A stretch of 62,504 nt of DNA, taken from positions 1 to 62,504 of the forward strand of contig MNUG01000013.1 in NCBI GenBank assembly GCA_001871905.1, given 5' to 3'. The notes under the pieces are model-generated. The model was not told where the DNA came from. It saw only the letters and a program-made list of their open reading frames with translations, and did not search any database. This DNA is from Alphaproteobacteria bacterium CG1_02_46_17 (lineage in GTDB: Bacteria; Pseudomonadota; Alphaproteobacteria; Micavibrionales; Micavibrionaceae). Position numbers and translations under genes: made by a program. Of this stretch, positions 51,632-58,936 are shown in pieces. The number at the start of each line of letters is the position of its first letter. The stretch's first letter is position 1.

Positions 51632-52396
51632 ATGAACGATCTTTTTTCAACGGGCAATCTAAAGGAATCACAGGGACAGCAAGACCCTCTTGCGACAGAT
51701 GCCCGGGTCGATCGCTTGATCAGGCAAGATGAAGATGTGCATCTTCGTGCAACAAGAACGCGACGTTATTCGCGTTTCGTGCGGAGTTTGCGACTTACTT
51801 TGCCTGTTATAGCCCTTGCAATCGTTGTGGTTCTGATGGTCTGGTCGGATCGTGATACACAGATCAGGGCCATTCCACGAGCCGATATTTCCCCCCAGAC
51901 CGTTACACGCAATGAATTGATTAATCCGAAATTCCAATCAGAAGACAGTGATAGCCAGCCCTATACCATCACTGCGGACAAAGCCACACAGAGCACCTCC
52001 AATATGGACAATATTTTGCTCGACAAACCTGTGGCAGATATCAGTCTTAAAGGTGGAAATTGGCTCGCCATCAAAGCTACCGAAGGAGAGTATAATCAAA
52101 AATCCGGTGTGTTAAAACTTGATGGGTCTGTTCAAATGAACCATGACACAGGGTATGAGTTGCAATCCGATCATATGAATATTGATGTTGGGCAACAAAT
52201 GGTTACATCTGATGTTGCCGTGACAGGCCATGGCCCTGCTGCAGAAATTTCTGCTCAAGGCTTGGAAGCCGACGGAAAAACAGATACAGTGATCTTCAAA
52301 GGTCCTGCCACGTTAGTTTTGCGCCAGACCAGTAACTCTGAGCACGTTAAACAACCTGCCGCCCAAGACCCTGTTATGGAGCAAAAGACAAAATGA
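51632..52396 (+). CDS. lptC: LPS export protein LptC
   Basis: LptC, 254 residues, the bitopic inner-membrane part of the LPS bridge. A basic cytoplasmic N-terminus (RTRRYSRFVRSLR) is followed by one membrane helix (LPVIALAIVVVLMVW) and a periplasmic beta-jellyroll: YTITADKATQ, LLDKPVADISLKGGNWLAI, EGEYNQKSGVLKLDG, SDVAVTGHGPAAEISAQG. The Gln/Glu-rich tail is disordered. It overlaps lptA by 4 bases. Confidence 0.92.
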   Translation: MNDLFSTGNLKESQGQQDPLATDARVDRLIRQDEDVHLRATRTRRYSRFVRSLRLTLPVIALAIVVVLMVWSDRDTQIRAIPRADISPQTVTRNELINPKFQSEDSDSQPYTITADKATQSTSNMDNILLDKPVADISLKGGNWLAIKATEGEYNQKSGVLKLDGSVQMNHDTGYELQSDHMNIDVGQQMVTSDVAVTGHGPAAEISAQGLEADGKTDTVIFKGPATLVLRQTSNSEHVKQPAAQDPVMEQKTK

Positions 52397-53106
52397 CCCG
52401 TATTCTTTCCAGACAGTTTATAACTCTGTTTGCTGCCATGTCTCTAATAGGCGGTGTAGCTTTGGCTGCGGACGAACTCCCCTTGGAAATTACAGCAGAT
52501 CATGCTCTGGAATGGAACCAGACAGCCAGAACATATATTGCCCGTGGCAACGCCGAAGCCAAGCAAGGTGAGTTATCCGTTAAAGGGGATGTTCTTACTG
52601 CGGAATATGCGGGAGCAGACAATAGCACCAGCGATCTGACTAAAGTGACCGCCAAAGATCATGTGATCATGACCTCCGTTTCTGCCGACGGTGTGGACAC
52701 AGCCACAGGCGATCTGGCCGTTTATGATCTTGCTTTGGGCACAATAACTTTGACTGGCACGCCGACTAACACGCGACCCAAAATCACCAAAGGACAAAAT
52801 AGTCTTGAGGCAGATCAGATTATTGTCACCCTTAAAAATCAGGAACTGGAAACCGCAACAGCTATAGGAAATGTCGTTATCACCACGGCAGGCGAACAAA
52901 AAGCCAGCGGAGACAAGGCTATTTTTACCAAGACCACCAACATTGCAGAGCTGATGGGGCATGTTAAAATCATGCAAGGATTTAACTGGTTGGAAGGAGA
53001 CTACGCAAAAATGAATCTGACCACGAAAATCAGCACCATCACAGGGCAGAAGGATCGCCCTCGCGTCAAAGGTATCTTTTATCCATCTTCGGGCAAGAAG
53101 AAGTAG
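52393..53106 (+). CDS. lptA: LPS transport protein LptA
   Basis: LptA/OstA-like, 237 residues, the periplasmic protein that carries LPS between membranes. The signal peptide (ITLFAAMSLIGGVALA) precedes the OstA fold: LEITADHALEWNQTARTYIARGNAEAKQG, TAEYAG, GVDTATGDLAVYD, then LEADQIIVTLKNQELETATAIGNVVI. Overlaps lptC (ATGA) and is 11 bases from lptB. Confidence 0.93.
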   Translation: MTRILSRQFITLFAAMSLIGGVALAADELPLEITADHALEWNQTARTYIARGNAEAKQGELSVKGDVLTAEYAGADNSTSDLTKVTAKDHVIMTSVSADGVDTATGDLAVYDLALGTITLTGTPTNTRPKITKGQNSLEADQIIVTLKNQELETATAIGNVVITTAGEQKASGDKAIFTKTTNIAELMGHVKIMQGFNWLEGDYAKMNLTTKISTITGQKDRPRVKGIFYPSSGKKK

Positions 53107-53117
53107 CAGGAACCTTG

Positions 53118-53894
53118 ATGACAATTGCCCCTTATCCCCCGCATTCCCGCAAACATTTGTCTTCCGTTCCTCGTGGGCTGGTGGTCGAACATTTATCCAA
53201 GTCCTATAAAAAACGTCCGGTACTGCGCGATGTCTCTTTGAGTGTCGAGCGCGGCGAGGCCGTTGCTATTCTCGGGCCGAACGGCGCGGGGAAAACCACC
53301 TGTTTTTATATTATTACCGGATTGATCCAGCCCGATGGCGGAGACATTTTGCTTGATGGTCAGGAAATCACCACTTTGCCAATGTATCGTCGAGCGCGTC
53401 TCGGGATTGGCTATCTACCGCAAGAGGCCTCTATTTTCCGTGGTCTTTCGGTTGAAGATAATCTGCGCTCTATTCTGCAAACACAGAGGGATTTGAATAG
53501 CGAAGATCAGGAAGCCTTGTTGGAAGATCTTTTGATCGAATTTTCTGTCTCTCACCTGCGCCGCACGCCTGCGATTGCACTATCAGGAGGAGAACGCCGC
53601 CGTGTTGAAATTGCCCGCGCTCTGGCATCCCGTCCTCACTTTGTTTTGCTGGACGAGCCATTGGCAGGGATTGACCCGATTGCAGTCGGGGATATTCGTG
53701 CTCTGATCGGTCAACTCAAAACCCGTAATATTGGCGTTCTGATTACCGACCATAATGTCCGCGACACACTCGGAATTGTTGATCGCGCCTATGTTCTTCA
53801 TGACGGGATGGTGATGACCGAAGGGCTTCCAGAGGAGATCGTTGATAATGAAGATGTCCGCCGCGTTTATCTGGGTGAAGGCTTTTCGTTATAA
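53118..53894 (+). CDS. lptB: LPS export ATPase LptB
   Basis: LptB, 258 residues, drives LPS extraction with LptFG. Walker A GPNGAGKTT, Q-loop YLPQEASIFRGLSVEDN (typical LptB), signature LSGGERRRVEIARAL, Walker B FVLLDEPLAGIDP, His switch TDHNVRDTL. The ATG at 53118 has AGGAACC upstream; the TTG one codon earlier is rejected. No rpoN follows, unlike many proteobacterial lpt operons: the gene ends 2 bases from a convergent stop. Confidence 0.95.
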   Translation: MTIAPYPPHSRKHLSSVPRGLVVEHLSKSYKKRPVLRDVSLSVERGEAVAILGPNGAGKTTCFYIITGLIQPDGGDILLDGQEITTLPMYRRARLGIGYLPQEASIFRGLSVEDNLRSILQTQRDLNSEDQEALLEDLLIEFSVSHLRRTPAIALSGGERRRVEIARALASRPHFVLLDEPLAGIDPIAVGDIRALIGQLKTRNIGVLITDHNVRDTLGIVDRAYVLHDGMVMTEGLPEEIVDNEDVRRVYLGEGFSL

Positions 53895-53896
53895 GA

Positions 53897-54571
53897 TCAG
53901 CTTGGCTGTTTGCTAATTCCTTTAAGATATTGATCGTTCCATGTCCATTGACCACTTTGCCGATCTGCACTTATTGTCAGGCAGGAGATGTAAGAAAAGC
54001 TCGGGGTCAAGGATGATTTCTTGTCCTTAAACACATCAATCATTCGCTTGCCTCTTGCATGGGCGTAGGCTGCCATAATCACTCCCCCGTGAGTGAAAAT
54101 AACTGCATCCTCGCACCCCTCGGGAGCTGTCTTTCTTATTCTATCCAAAGAAGCGGACACCCGATTTTGCAACATCTGCATCGACTCTCCGTCCTGTGGT
54201 GGCTTATTCCACATATCGGATAAATAGTCCGCAGCCCCTGCACAATGTTTCACCTCATCATGTTTCATATCTTCCATCACACCATATTGTTGCTCAATAA
54301 ATCCTTCATCCTGATGAAGGGCGAGAGCACAATTTTCCTGATGTTTAATCGCGGATATCACACCTTCGGCAGTGGCTATGGCGCGGGGATATGGGGAAGA
54401 CAACCACAGAGATTTTTCAGGGTCATGCGGCAAAGCTTGCGCCAGTTGATTGAAATAACTTTGAACACGAGGTGAGGTCGTATCAAAAGCAATATCCTTC
54501 CCATACCAAATTTGGCCAGGATTAATAACTGGGACGTGGCGGATAAGATGGGCACGGATAATGGATGACAT
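53897..54571 (-). CDS. Histidine phosphatase family protein
   Basis: A 224-residue phosphoglycerate-mutase-like protein. RAHLIRHVPV supplies the catalytic His (LIRH, where RHG is more usual), SSPYPRAIATAEGV the Arg, and AVIFTHGGVIMA the second His. It could dephosphorylate a small phosphoester such as alpha-ribazole phosphate or a phospho-sugar; the substrate is not indicated. No cobalamin genes are nearby. Convergent with lptB. Confidence 0.82.
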   Translation of the reverse strand: MSSIIRAHLIRHVPVINPGQIWYGKDIAFDTTSPRVQSYFNQLAQALPHDPEKSLWLSSPYPRAIATAEGVISAIKHQENCALALHQDEGFIEQQYGVMEDMKHDEVKHCAGAADYLSDMWNKPPQDGESMQMLQNRVSASLDRIRKTAPEGCEDAVIFTHGGVIMAAYAHARGKRMIDVFKDKKSSLTPSFSYISCLTISADRQSGQWTWNDQYLKGISKQPS

Positions 54572-54630
54572 ATGTAAAGGCTACACCATGATCTTCCAAA
54601 GAGACAACATATTTTTGAAGAATTCCGAAC

Positions 54631-54705
54631 TGGAGCGGGTGAAGGGATTCGAACCCTCGACATTTACCTTGGCAAGGTAACGCTCTACCCCTGAGCTACA
54701 CCCGC
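54631..54705 (-). tRNA. tRNA-Gly (GCC)
   Basis: Minus strand. Acceptor GCGGGTG/CACCCGC with discriminator T and encoded CCA (54631-54633), anticodon stem TTACC/GGTAA around TTGCCAA (anticodon GCC), and T-arm GAGGGTTCGAATCCCTT. Confidence 0.96.
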
Positions 54706-54731
54706 GCTGGCCAGTTTATGAACAGGTGGGA

Positions 54732-54760
54732 TTTATAATCACCCTTTTGGGTAATTGCAA
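54732..54760 (-). promoter_or_regulatory. Promoter of the tRNA-Gly gene
   Basis: On the minus strand: -35 TTGCAA (54755-54760), 17-base spacer, -10 TATAAA (54732-54737). Start expected near 54725, about 20 bases before the tRNA. Confidence 0.7.
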
Positions 54761-54803
54761 GAGGAAGTTTTGGATTTTTTTACGTGAAACTCTTTGCATG
54801 GAC

Positions 54804-55085
54804 TTATGCTCCGACTTGAATCAGGGACGTATAGTAGCCCATCGGACGACCAGTCACCGAGTTAGGCTCTACAATAACCATCGAGCTGCGCTTTTTAACC
54901 TTTTCTGCCACATCTTCCTGTAATTCATAGTGCATCAGGTCGCCTTCATGCTCGGGAATATCATAAACCAGCATAAACAGCTTCTGATCGCGGTAATATT
55001 CGACGCGCTTGACGCCACCCGGCAGGGAATGGTCACAGACCAGCGCCAAGTCCCCATCCGGCAATTGTCCCAATTCTATATTCAT
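54804..55085 (-). CDS. Unknown 93-residue protein (downstream half of a coupled pair)
   Basis: A 93-residue soluble protein starting MNIELGQLPDGDLALV. Residues 3-93 align end to end with residues 44-134 of the protein at 27298-27702 (identities cluster at EL, DGD, LP and VEY). The start codon overlaps the stop of the 58-codon frame upstream (ATGA), so the two are translationally coupled or are parts of one broken gene. No motif of known function. Confidence 0.6.
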   Translation of the reverse strand: MNIELGQLPDGDLALVCDHSLPGGVKRVEYYRDQKLFMLVYDIPEHEGDLMHYELQEDVAEKVKKRSSMVIVEPNSVTGRPMGYYTSLIQVGA

Positions 55086-55258
55086 CCCAAGCCTCCCATT
55101 CCGAAATCTGAAGATCTTGAAATCTGTACGTCCTGTGCGTTTTTAACAGGATCCACCTCTGGTACAATTGTCCCGATAGGCCCTTTTGATCCCATCATGA
55201 CGCCCAGAGACTCCACACCGCCCGTTATTTCAAATTTTTGAGGTCCGTCCATCGCCAT
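55082..55258 (-). CDS. 58-residue frame upstream of the 93-aa gene
   Basis: Encodes MAMDGPQKFEITGG...GFGMGGLG-type sequence of 58 residues, starting at an ATG behind AGGGGAATGAGTAG and ending in TGA inside the ATG of the 93-aa gene. It contains GTIVPEVDPV, comparable to YVIPENAPV in the N-terminal part of the 134-aa protein, so it may be the detached N-terminal half of that family. Too short for a family call. Confidence 0.5.
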   Translation of the reverse strand: MAMDGPQKFEITGGVESLGVMMGSKGPIGTIVPEVDPVKNAQDVQISRSSDFGMGGLG

Positions 55259-55297
55259 CTACTCATTCCCCTGTTTATTTCCAGTCTCAATATATAC

Positions 55298-55353
55298 ACC
55301 TGAAAGGTTTCGTAATTATTGAAAATAGATCAAATTTTATCTATCTTTCAGGT
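55298..55353. ncRNA. Predicted three-way-junction RNA element
   Basis: Perfect nested stems: P1 ACCTGAAAG (55298-55306) with CTTTCAGGT (55345-55353); inside it P2 TTTC (55308-55311) with GAAA (55321-55324) and, directly next, P3 ATAGAT (55325-55330) with ATCTAT (55339-55344). Only one base (55307) is unpaired in the junction. It lies 40 bases upstream of the 58-aa start on the minus strand, so it could be a leader element of that pair. No known class recognised. Confidence 0.35.
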
Positions 55354-55508
55354 ACATCCGCCTTGTTTGCCCATTTTGGGCAATAGAAAACCATCATAAT
55401 TATATAGAGATAAATATCATCTTATCATGAATGATATGAAAAAATAAAGTTTCACCACAGATTATTCCAAATTTATGTCTTGTCTGTAATAGAATGCAGA
55501 AAATCTGT

Positions 55509-55537
55509 TTTGACATATCCTGAAGTGACAGCTATCT
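55509..55537 (+). promoter_or_regulatory. Promoter placing transcription start at the ProXp-ala ATG
   Basis: Perfect -35 TTGACA (55509-55514), 17-base spacer, -10 TATCTA (55532-55537). The predicted start falls at about 55544-55545, the A of the ATG, implying a leaderless mRNA. Confidence 0.55.
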
Positions 55538-55544
55538 AAGCCAT

Positions 55545-56093
55545 ATGGAAGACTATACACCGCCATATTCGGCTGAAGCCTTGCTGGCTATGATGAAAAC
55601 GCGATCACACAGATTCACGTTGTTTCATCATGTTCCGGTGTTCACCGTCGCTGAATCCGATGAGGTCTCGGCACAGATCCCCGGGTTTCATACGCGCAAT
55701 CTCTTTTTAAGGGATAAAAAAGGCCGAATGTTTCTAGTGACCCTTGGCCACGACACCCCAGTTGATTTGAAGAAACTTTCCGATTTTTTAGGTGTTGGAC
55801 GGTTCTCATTCGGGTCACCGACACGGTTATGGACTTATCTGGGCGTTCGCCCCGGTTCTGTAACACCTTTATCTATTTTGAATGATACGGTAAAACAAGT
55901 TCAGCTTATCCTTGAGAAAGACATGATGGAAGAACAGATGGTCAATTTTCATCCATTGGATAATTCCATGACAGTTGGAATGACCCCACAAACTCTGCTC
56001 GATATTCTTGAACAACATGCTGTCTCGCCCCATATTCTTGATTTGAGCCGGATGGCTCCGGATCAAGGCCTGCTGGAACAAAAAGAAGCATAA
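55545..56093 (+). CDS. ProXp-ala / YbaK-type aminoacyl-tRNA editing protein
   Basis: A 182-residue free-standing editing domain of the prolyl-tRNA editing family (PrdX/ProXp-ala), which hydrolyses Ala mischarged on tRNA-Pro. Features: VFTVAESDEVSAQIPGFHTRNLFLRDKKGRMFLVTL (the core strand with the conserved Lys), DLKKLSDFLGVGRFSFGS and GVRPGSVTPLSILND. FHTRNLFLRD and PGSVTPL are typical. No Shine-Dalgarno site precedes the ATG, fitting the leaderless promoter. It leads a four- or five-gene plus-strand run. Confidence 0.85.
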   Translation: MEDYTPPYSAEALLAMMKTRSHRFTLFHHVPVFTVAESDEVSAQIPGFHTRNLFLRDKKGRMFLVTLGHDTPVDLKKLSDFLGVGRFSFGSPTRLWTYLGVRPGSVTPLSILNDTVKQVQLILEKDMMEEQMVNFHPLDNSMTVGMTPQTLLDILEQHAVSPHILDLSRMAPDQGLLEQKEA

Positions 56094-56121
56094 CTTTATA
56101 AACGAAGAAAGACCGCCCCTT

Positions 56122-57063
56122 ATGTTGATAGGAATGAAGACTTCTCATACACCAGTGACGCAAAACAGTGCGGCAGATATTTATGATGTTACCACCGCCG
56201 ATTTTGAAACCAGTGTTCTCAAGGCGTCGATGGACAGGCCTATTCTGGTTGATTTTTGGGCCCCATGGTGCGGGCCGTGCAAACAACTGGTTCCAATGTT
56301 GGAAAACACTGTCAAAGCACAGGGCGGAAAAATTGCTTTGGCCAAGGTCAATGTCGATCAGAATCCGGAATTGGCGCAAGCATTCCGTGTCCAATCCGTC
56401 CCGATGGTGGTGGCCATGTATATGGGCCAGCCCGTCTCTGCCTTTGCCGGAGCAAGACCGCAAAGCGATATCGACCAGCTTGTTCAACAATTGATCGCCT
56501 TGCAAAAACAGAACGCGCCAGATGTACCGGAAGCTATTGATATTCCTTCTGCCCTGAAGCAAGCGCAAGCGTTTATGGATCAAGGAGAGCTGGGCGCAGC
56601 ACAGGAAATTTTTGCGCATATTCTTATGCAGGATGAACTGAATGTTGCGGCCTATTTCGGGCTTGTGCGTGTGATGATTGCTGCTGGTGATCTGGATCAG
56701 GCGCAGAATATGATTGATACTGCGCCCGATCATCTTAAGAAAGATTCGGGCTTTTCTTCTATCAACACCGCTCTGGATCTGGCCCGTCATGCGGCAAACA
56801 TCGGAGACCTTGCCGAGCTGGAGCAAAAAGTTTCGAGAAATCCAGACGACTTGCAGTCTCGCTTTGATCTGGCCGAAGCCTGTTTTGCCAAGGGCGAAAA
56901 AGACCGTGCTGTTGATCTGTTGATTGACATTATCCGGAAAGACAGAAGTTGGGAGGAAGACAAGGCCCGTGCGCAGTTGTTAAAATATCTCGAAGCATGG
57001 GGTTTTGGTGATCCAGCCAGCGTGACAGGACGTCGCAAACTATCCTCTGTCCTTTTCTCATAA
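56122..57063 (+). CDS. CnoX/YbbN-like thioredoxin-TPR protein
   Basis: A 313-residue protein: an N-terminal thioredoxin domain with VDFWAPWCGPCKQLVPML (WCGPC intact) and VQSVPMVVAMYMGQPV (cis-Pro), then a helical TPR region to about residue 300. In E. coli CnoX the thioredoxin site is degenerate and it is a chlorine-activated holdase; alphaproteobacterial members with WCGPC can also be redox-active. Cytoplasmic. The first ATG is used; an ATG 12 bases on is possible. Confidence 0.9.
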   Translation: MLIGMKTSHTPVTQNSAADIYDVTTADFETSVLKASMDRPILVDFWAPWCGPCKQLVPMLENTVKAQGGKIALAKVNVDQNPELAQAFRVQSVPMVVAMYMGQPVSAFAGARPQSDIDQLVQQLIALQKQNAPDVPEAIDIPSALKQAQAFMDQGELGAAQEIFAHILMQDELNVAAYFGLVRVMIAAGDLDQAQNMIDTAPDHLKKDSGFSSINTALDLARHAANIGDLAELEQKVSRNPDDLQSRFDLAEACFAKGEKDRAVDLLIDIIRKDRSWEEDKARAQLLKYLEAWGFGDPASVTGRRKLSSVLFS

Positions 57064-57087
57064 AGAAATTAGCCTATATTATTATTC

Positions 57088-57750
57088 ATGAGCAATTATC
57101 CTTTCGACCCATCTTTTAGTAACTTGCCCGAGGAAATGCCGATTTTTCCTCTGGATGGAGTGGTCTTGCTCCCGAAAGGTGATTTGCCTTTGAATATTTT
57201 TGAACCTCAATATTTATCTATGGTCGATGACGCCTTGAGGGGGTCGCGTATGATTGGCATCATTCAACCATTCGGCGGGAAGATAGCCGCAAATGGTGAT
57301 GCCATTTTCCGCACCGGCTGTGCAGGCCGCATTACCCAGTTCACTGAAACGGAAGATGGTCGGTATATAATTTCGTTGCGAGGTATCTGCCGATTTCATG
57401 TCTTGAAAGAATTTCCTCAAACCCAGAGAGGGTATCGGTTGGTCAAACCAAGCTGGGTGCCTTTCGAGCATGATATGGACTCGTCACATTGTGTTGAGAT
57501 CGACCGCAAAAATCTCTGCGGATTATTGAGAAGATATTTTGAATTGCAAAGCATTACACTGGACTGGCCCTTGTTGCACGAAATCGAGGATGACGAAGTC
57601 CTGATGACGATGCTGGCCATGATCTGTCCATTTACAGCTTCCGAGAAGCAAGCCTTGCTAGAAGCACCATGTTGCAATACACGGGCAAATCTGTTTATGT
57701 CATTACTTGAGATGTCGGTTCAACAAGATTGCTCCGGTTGCTCGCATTAA
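57088..57750 (+). CDS. LON substrate-binding domain protein
   Basis: A 220-residue free-standing LON N-terminal domain (PF02190-type) without the ATPase or protease. Features: MPIFPLDGVVLLPKGDLPLNIFEPQY, ALRGSRMIGIIQPF, GCAGRITQFTETEDGRYIISLRGICRF. Such proteins are usual in alphaproteobacteria next to CnoX and Trm112 genes; the exact role is unknown. The last residues carry two Cys (QDCSGCSH). Confidence 0.92.
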   Translation: MSNYPFDPSFSNLPEEMPIFPLDGVVLLPKGDLPLNIFEPQYLSMVDDALRGSRMIGIIQPFGGKIAANGDAIFRTGCAGRITQFTETEDGRYIISLRGICRFHVLKEFPQTQRGYRLVKPSWVPFEHDMDSSHCVEIDRKNLCGLLRRYFELQSITLDWPLLHEIEDDEVLMTMLAMICPFTASEKQALLEAPCCNTRANLFMSLLEMSVQQDCSGCSH

Positions 57751-57762
57751 AGGTTTTCAATT

Positions 57763-57975
57763 ATGGCCCCTTCATCATCTTTACGTCATTCTGTTGACCC
57801 GAGGCTCCTCGAAATTCTGGTCTGTCCGCTGACAAAGGTTCCTTTGCGTTATGATCGTGAACGGCAGGAATTATTATCCGATCAAGCCAAATTGGCTTAT
57901 CCTATTCGCAATGGAATTCCGATCATGCTGGTTGAGGAAGCCCGCGATCTGGACGATCAAGAGGTTAAAAAATGA
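57763..57975 (+). CDS. Trm112 family protein
   Basis: A 70-residue Trm112-like protein ([34 protein letters not shown]). Yeast and archaeal Trm112 activate methyltransferases through a zinc fold; here only one Cys (VCPLTK) remains, so zinc binding is not expected, as in many bacterial members. It overlaps the DUF971 gene by 4 bases. Confidence 0.9.
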   Translation: MAPSSSLRHSVDPRLLEILVCPLTKVPLRYDRERQELLSDQAKLAYPIRNGIPIMLVEEARDLDDQEVKK

Positions 57976-58346
57976 ATTCCACACTTTCACCTTGGCCTAC
58001 TGATCTGGTCTATAAGAAATCAGAGAAAGTCCTCTATGTGACATACGACACCGGGGAGAAGTTTGGTTTGACCGCTGAACTTTTGCGCGTCGAAAGCCCC
58101 TCCGCAGAGGTTCAAGGACACCACTCGTCCGAGAAAATAAATGTCACAGGAAAAGAAAATGTAACCATTACCGCAGTCCAGTCAGTTGGTAATTATGCCG
58201 TACGGCTGGTCTTTGATGACGGACATAACACCGGGCTCTATTCGTGGTCTTATCTATATGAGCTGGCCCAGAAATATAAACCTGCCCCCAACTCCTCCAG
58301 CCATGTCTGCGGATGCGGAAAAAACGGCGCATGCCAGACCTCATAG
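57972..58346 (+). CDS. DUF971 family protein
   Basis: A 124-residue DUF971 protein (related to the N-terminal domain of gamma-butyrobetaine hydroxylase). Features: [40 protein letters not shown] and [22 protein letters not shown], with a C-terminal Cys cluster ([11 protein letters not shown]) that may bind iron or zinc. Members are often near Fe-S or Trm112 genes. End of the plus-strand run begun at 55545. Confidence 0.9.
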   Translation: MNSTLSPWPTDLVYKKSEKVLYVTYDTGEKFGLTAELLRVESPSAEVQGHHSSEKINVTGKENVTITAVQSVGNYAVRLVFDDGHNTGLYSWSYLYELAQKYKPAPNSSSHVCGCGKNGACQTS

Positions 58347-58378
58347 GCCCTAGCTCCCACCCTAAATTCAAAGCTTGT

Positions 58379-58606
58379 TTATTTAAGATCTATTCCTAAC
58401 CCTTTTAATGTCTCTGATACAGCAATAGTATCGAAAATTTTTGAGTCATCAAATGGATCAGGTGAAGCCTTAGAATCTCTTACTTCCATAAAGGTTTTTG
58501 CGACATCCAGAACATGCTGCTTATCTACACATGTCGGGTTCACGTTATTTTTTAGATCTCCGGCAGCGTCCATAAAGTTCTTATACGCAGATTCATATTC
58601 CGACAT
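58379..58606 (-). CDS. Small unknown protein (75 aa)
   Basis: A 75-residue acidic helical protein (MSEYESAYKNFMDAAGDLKN, ending ETLKGLGIDLK) with a single Cys. A strong ribosome site (GAGGAGATTGTT) precedes its ATG, so it is probably real. No family recognised, no signal peptide. It lies alone on the minus strand between DUF971 and leuA. Confidence 0.6.
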   Translation of the reverse strand: MSEYESAYKNFMDAAGDLKNNVNPTCVDKQHVLDVAKTFMEVRDSKASPDPFDDSKIFDTIAVSETLKGLGIDLK

Positions 58607-58693
58607 AACAATCTCCTCTTCGTTAAAACAATTAGGGCATGCTACATTTTATCATGTATTATGTCAATACAAATCTCATTTCTTATTTCATGG

Positions 58694-58722
58694 TTGTAAG
58701 CATATCATAGCGACTTTATACC
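58694..58722 (+). promoter_or_regulatory. leuA: Candidate promoter of the leuA leader
   Basis: TTGTAA (58694-58699), 17-base spacer, TATACC (58717-58722). It would start transcription near 58729, about 54 bases before the leader peptide ATG. The 330-base stretch before leuA holds this promoter, the leader peptide and the attenuator, and no other gene. Confidence 0.5.
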
Positions 58723-58782
58723 CTTGTCCAATTTTCTAATATTTCCTTGCACCACACAAGAAAATACGTTTAGATATTTCCC

Positions 58783-58836
58783 ATGCAAACGGTTTTTACA
58801 AACTCGCTCCTCCTTCTTCGACTTACCAACCCCTGA
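58783..58836 (+). CDS. leuL: leuA leader peptide
   Basis: A 17-residue frame, MQTVFTNSLLLLRLTNP, with four Leu codons in a row (CTC CTC CTT CTT) and a fifth two codons later. Its TGA stop (58834-58836) lies at the end of the first arm of the hairpin downstream. Stalling of the ribosome at the Leu codons when Leu-tRNA is scarce would expose or hide that arm: classic amino-acid attenuation. It has no close Shine-Dalgarno match. Confidence 0.75.
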   Translation: MQTVFTNSLLLLRLTNP

Positions 58837-58876
58837 GACAGGTGGTTGGCTTTAATGCTGCCCTCTTTCAGGGGTT
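58826..58876 (+). promoter_or_regulatory. leuA: leuA attenuator with mutually exclusive hairpins
   Basis: Arm AACCCCTGA (58828-58836) can pair with TCAGGGGTT (58868-58876) or, in part (CCAACC, 58826-58831), with GGTTGG (58844-58849). The two folds share bases 58828-58831 and cannot coexist. The T run after the longer stem is weak, so it may act on translation or transcription. Confidence 0.6.
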
Positions 58877-58936
58877 TCAGATCTTCACTTTGAATTTTCA
58901 CAAAAAAATTTCATGATAGTCTTAGAAGGAACTACT

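Noticed and set aside
55942-56826. 294-codon minus-strand frame
   Set aside because: Opposite the thioredoxin-TPR gene with its WCGPC motif; Arg/His/Asn-rich product.
58607-58912. T-box or other leucine riboswitch ahead of leuA
   Set aside because: T-box leaders occur mainly in Firmicutes and relatives; I see no T-box sequence, and the Leu-rich leader peptide explains the region better.
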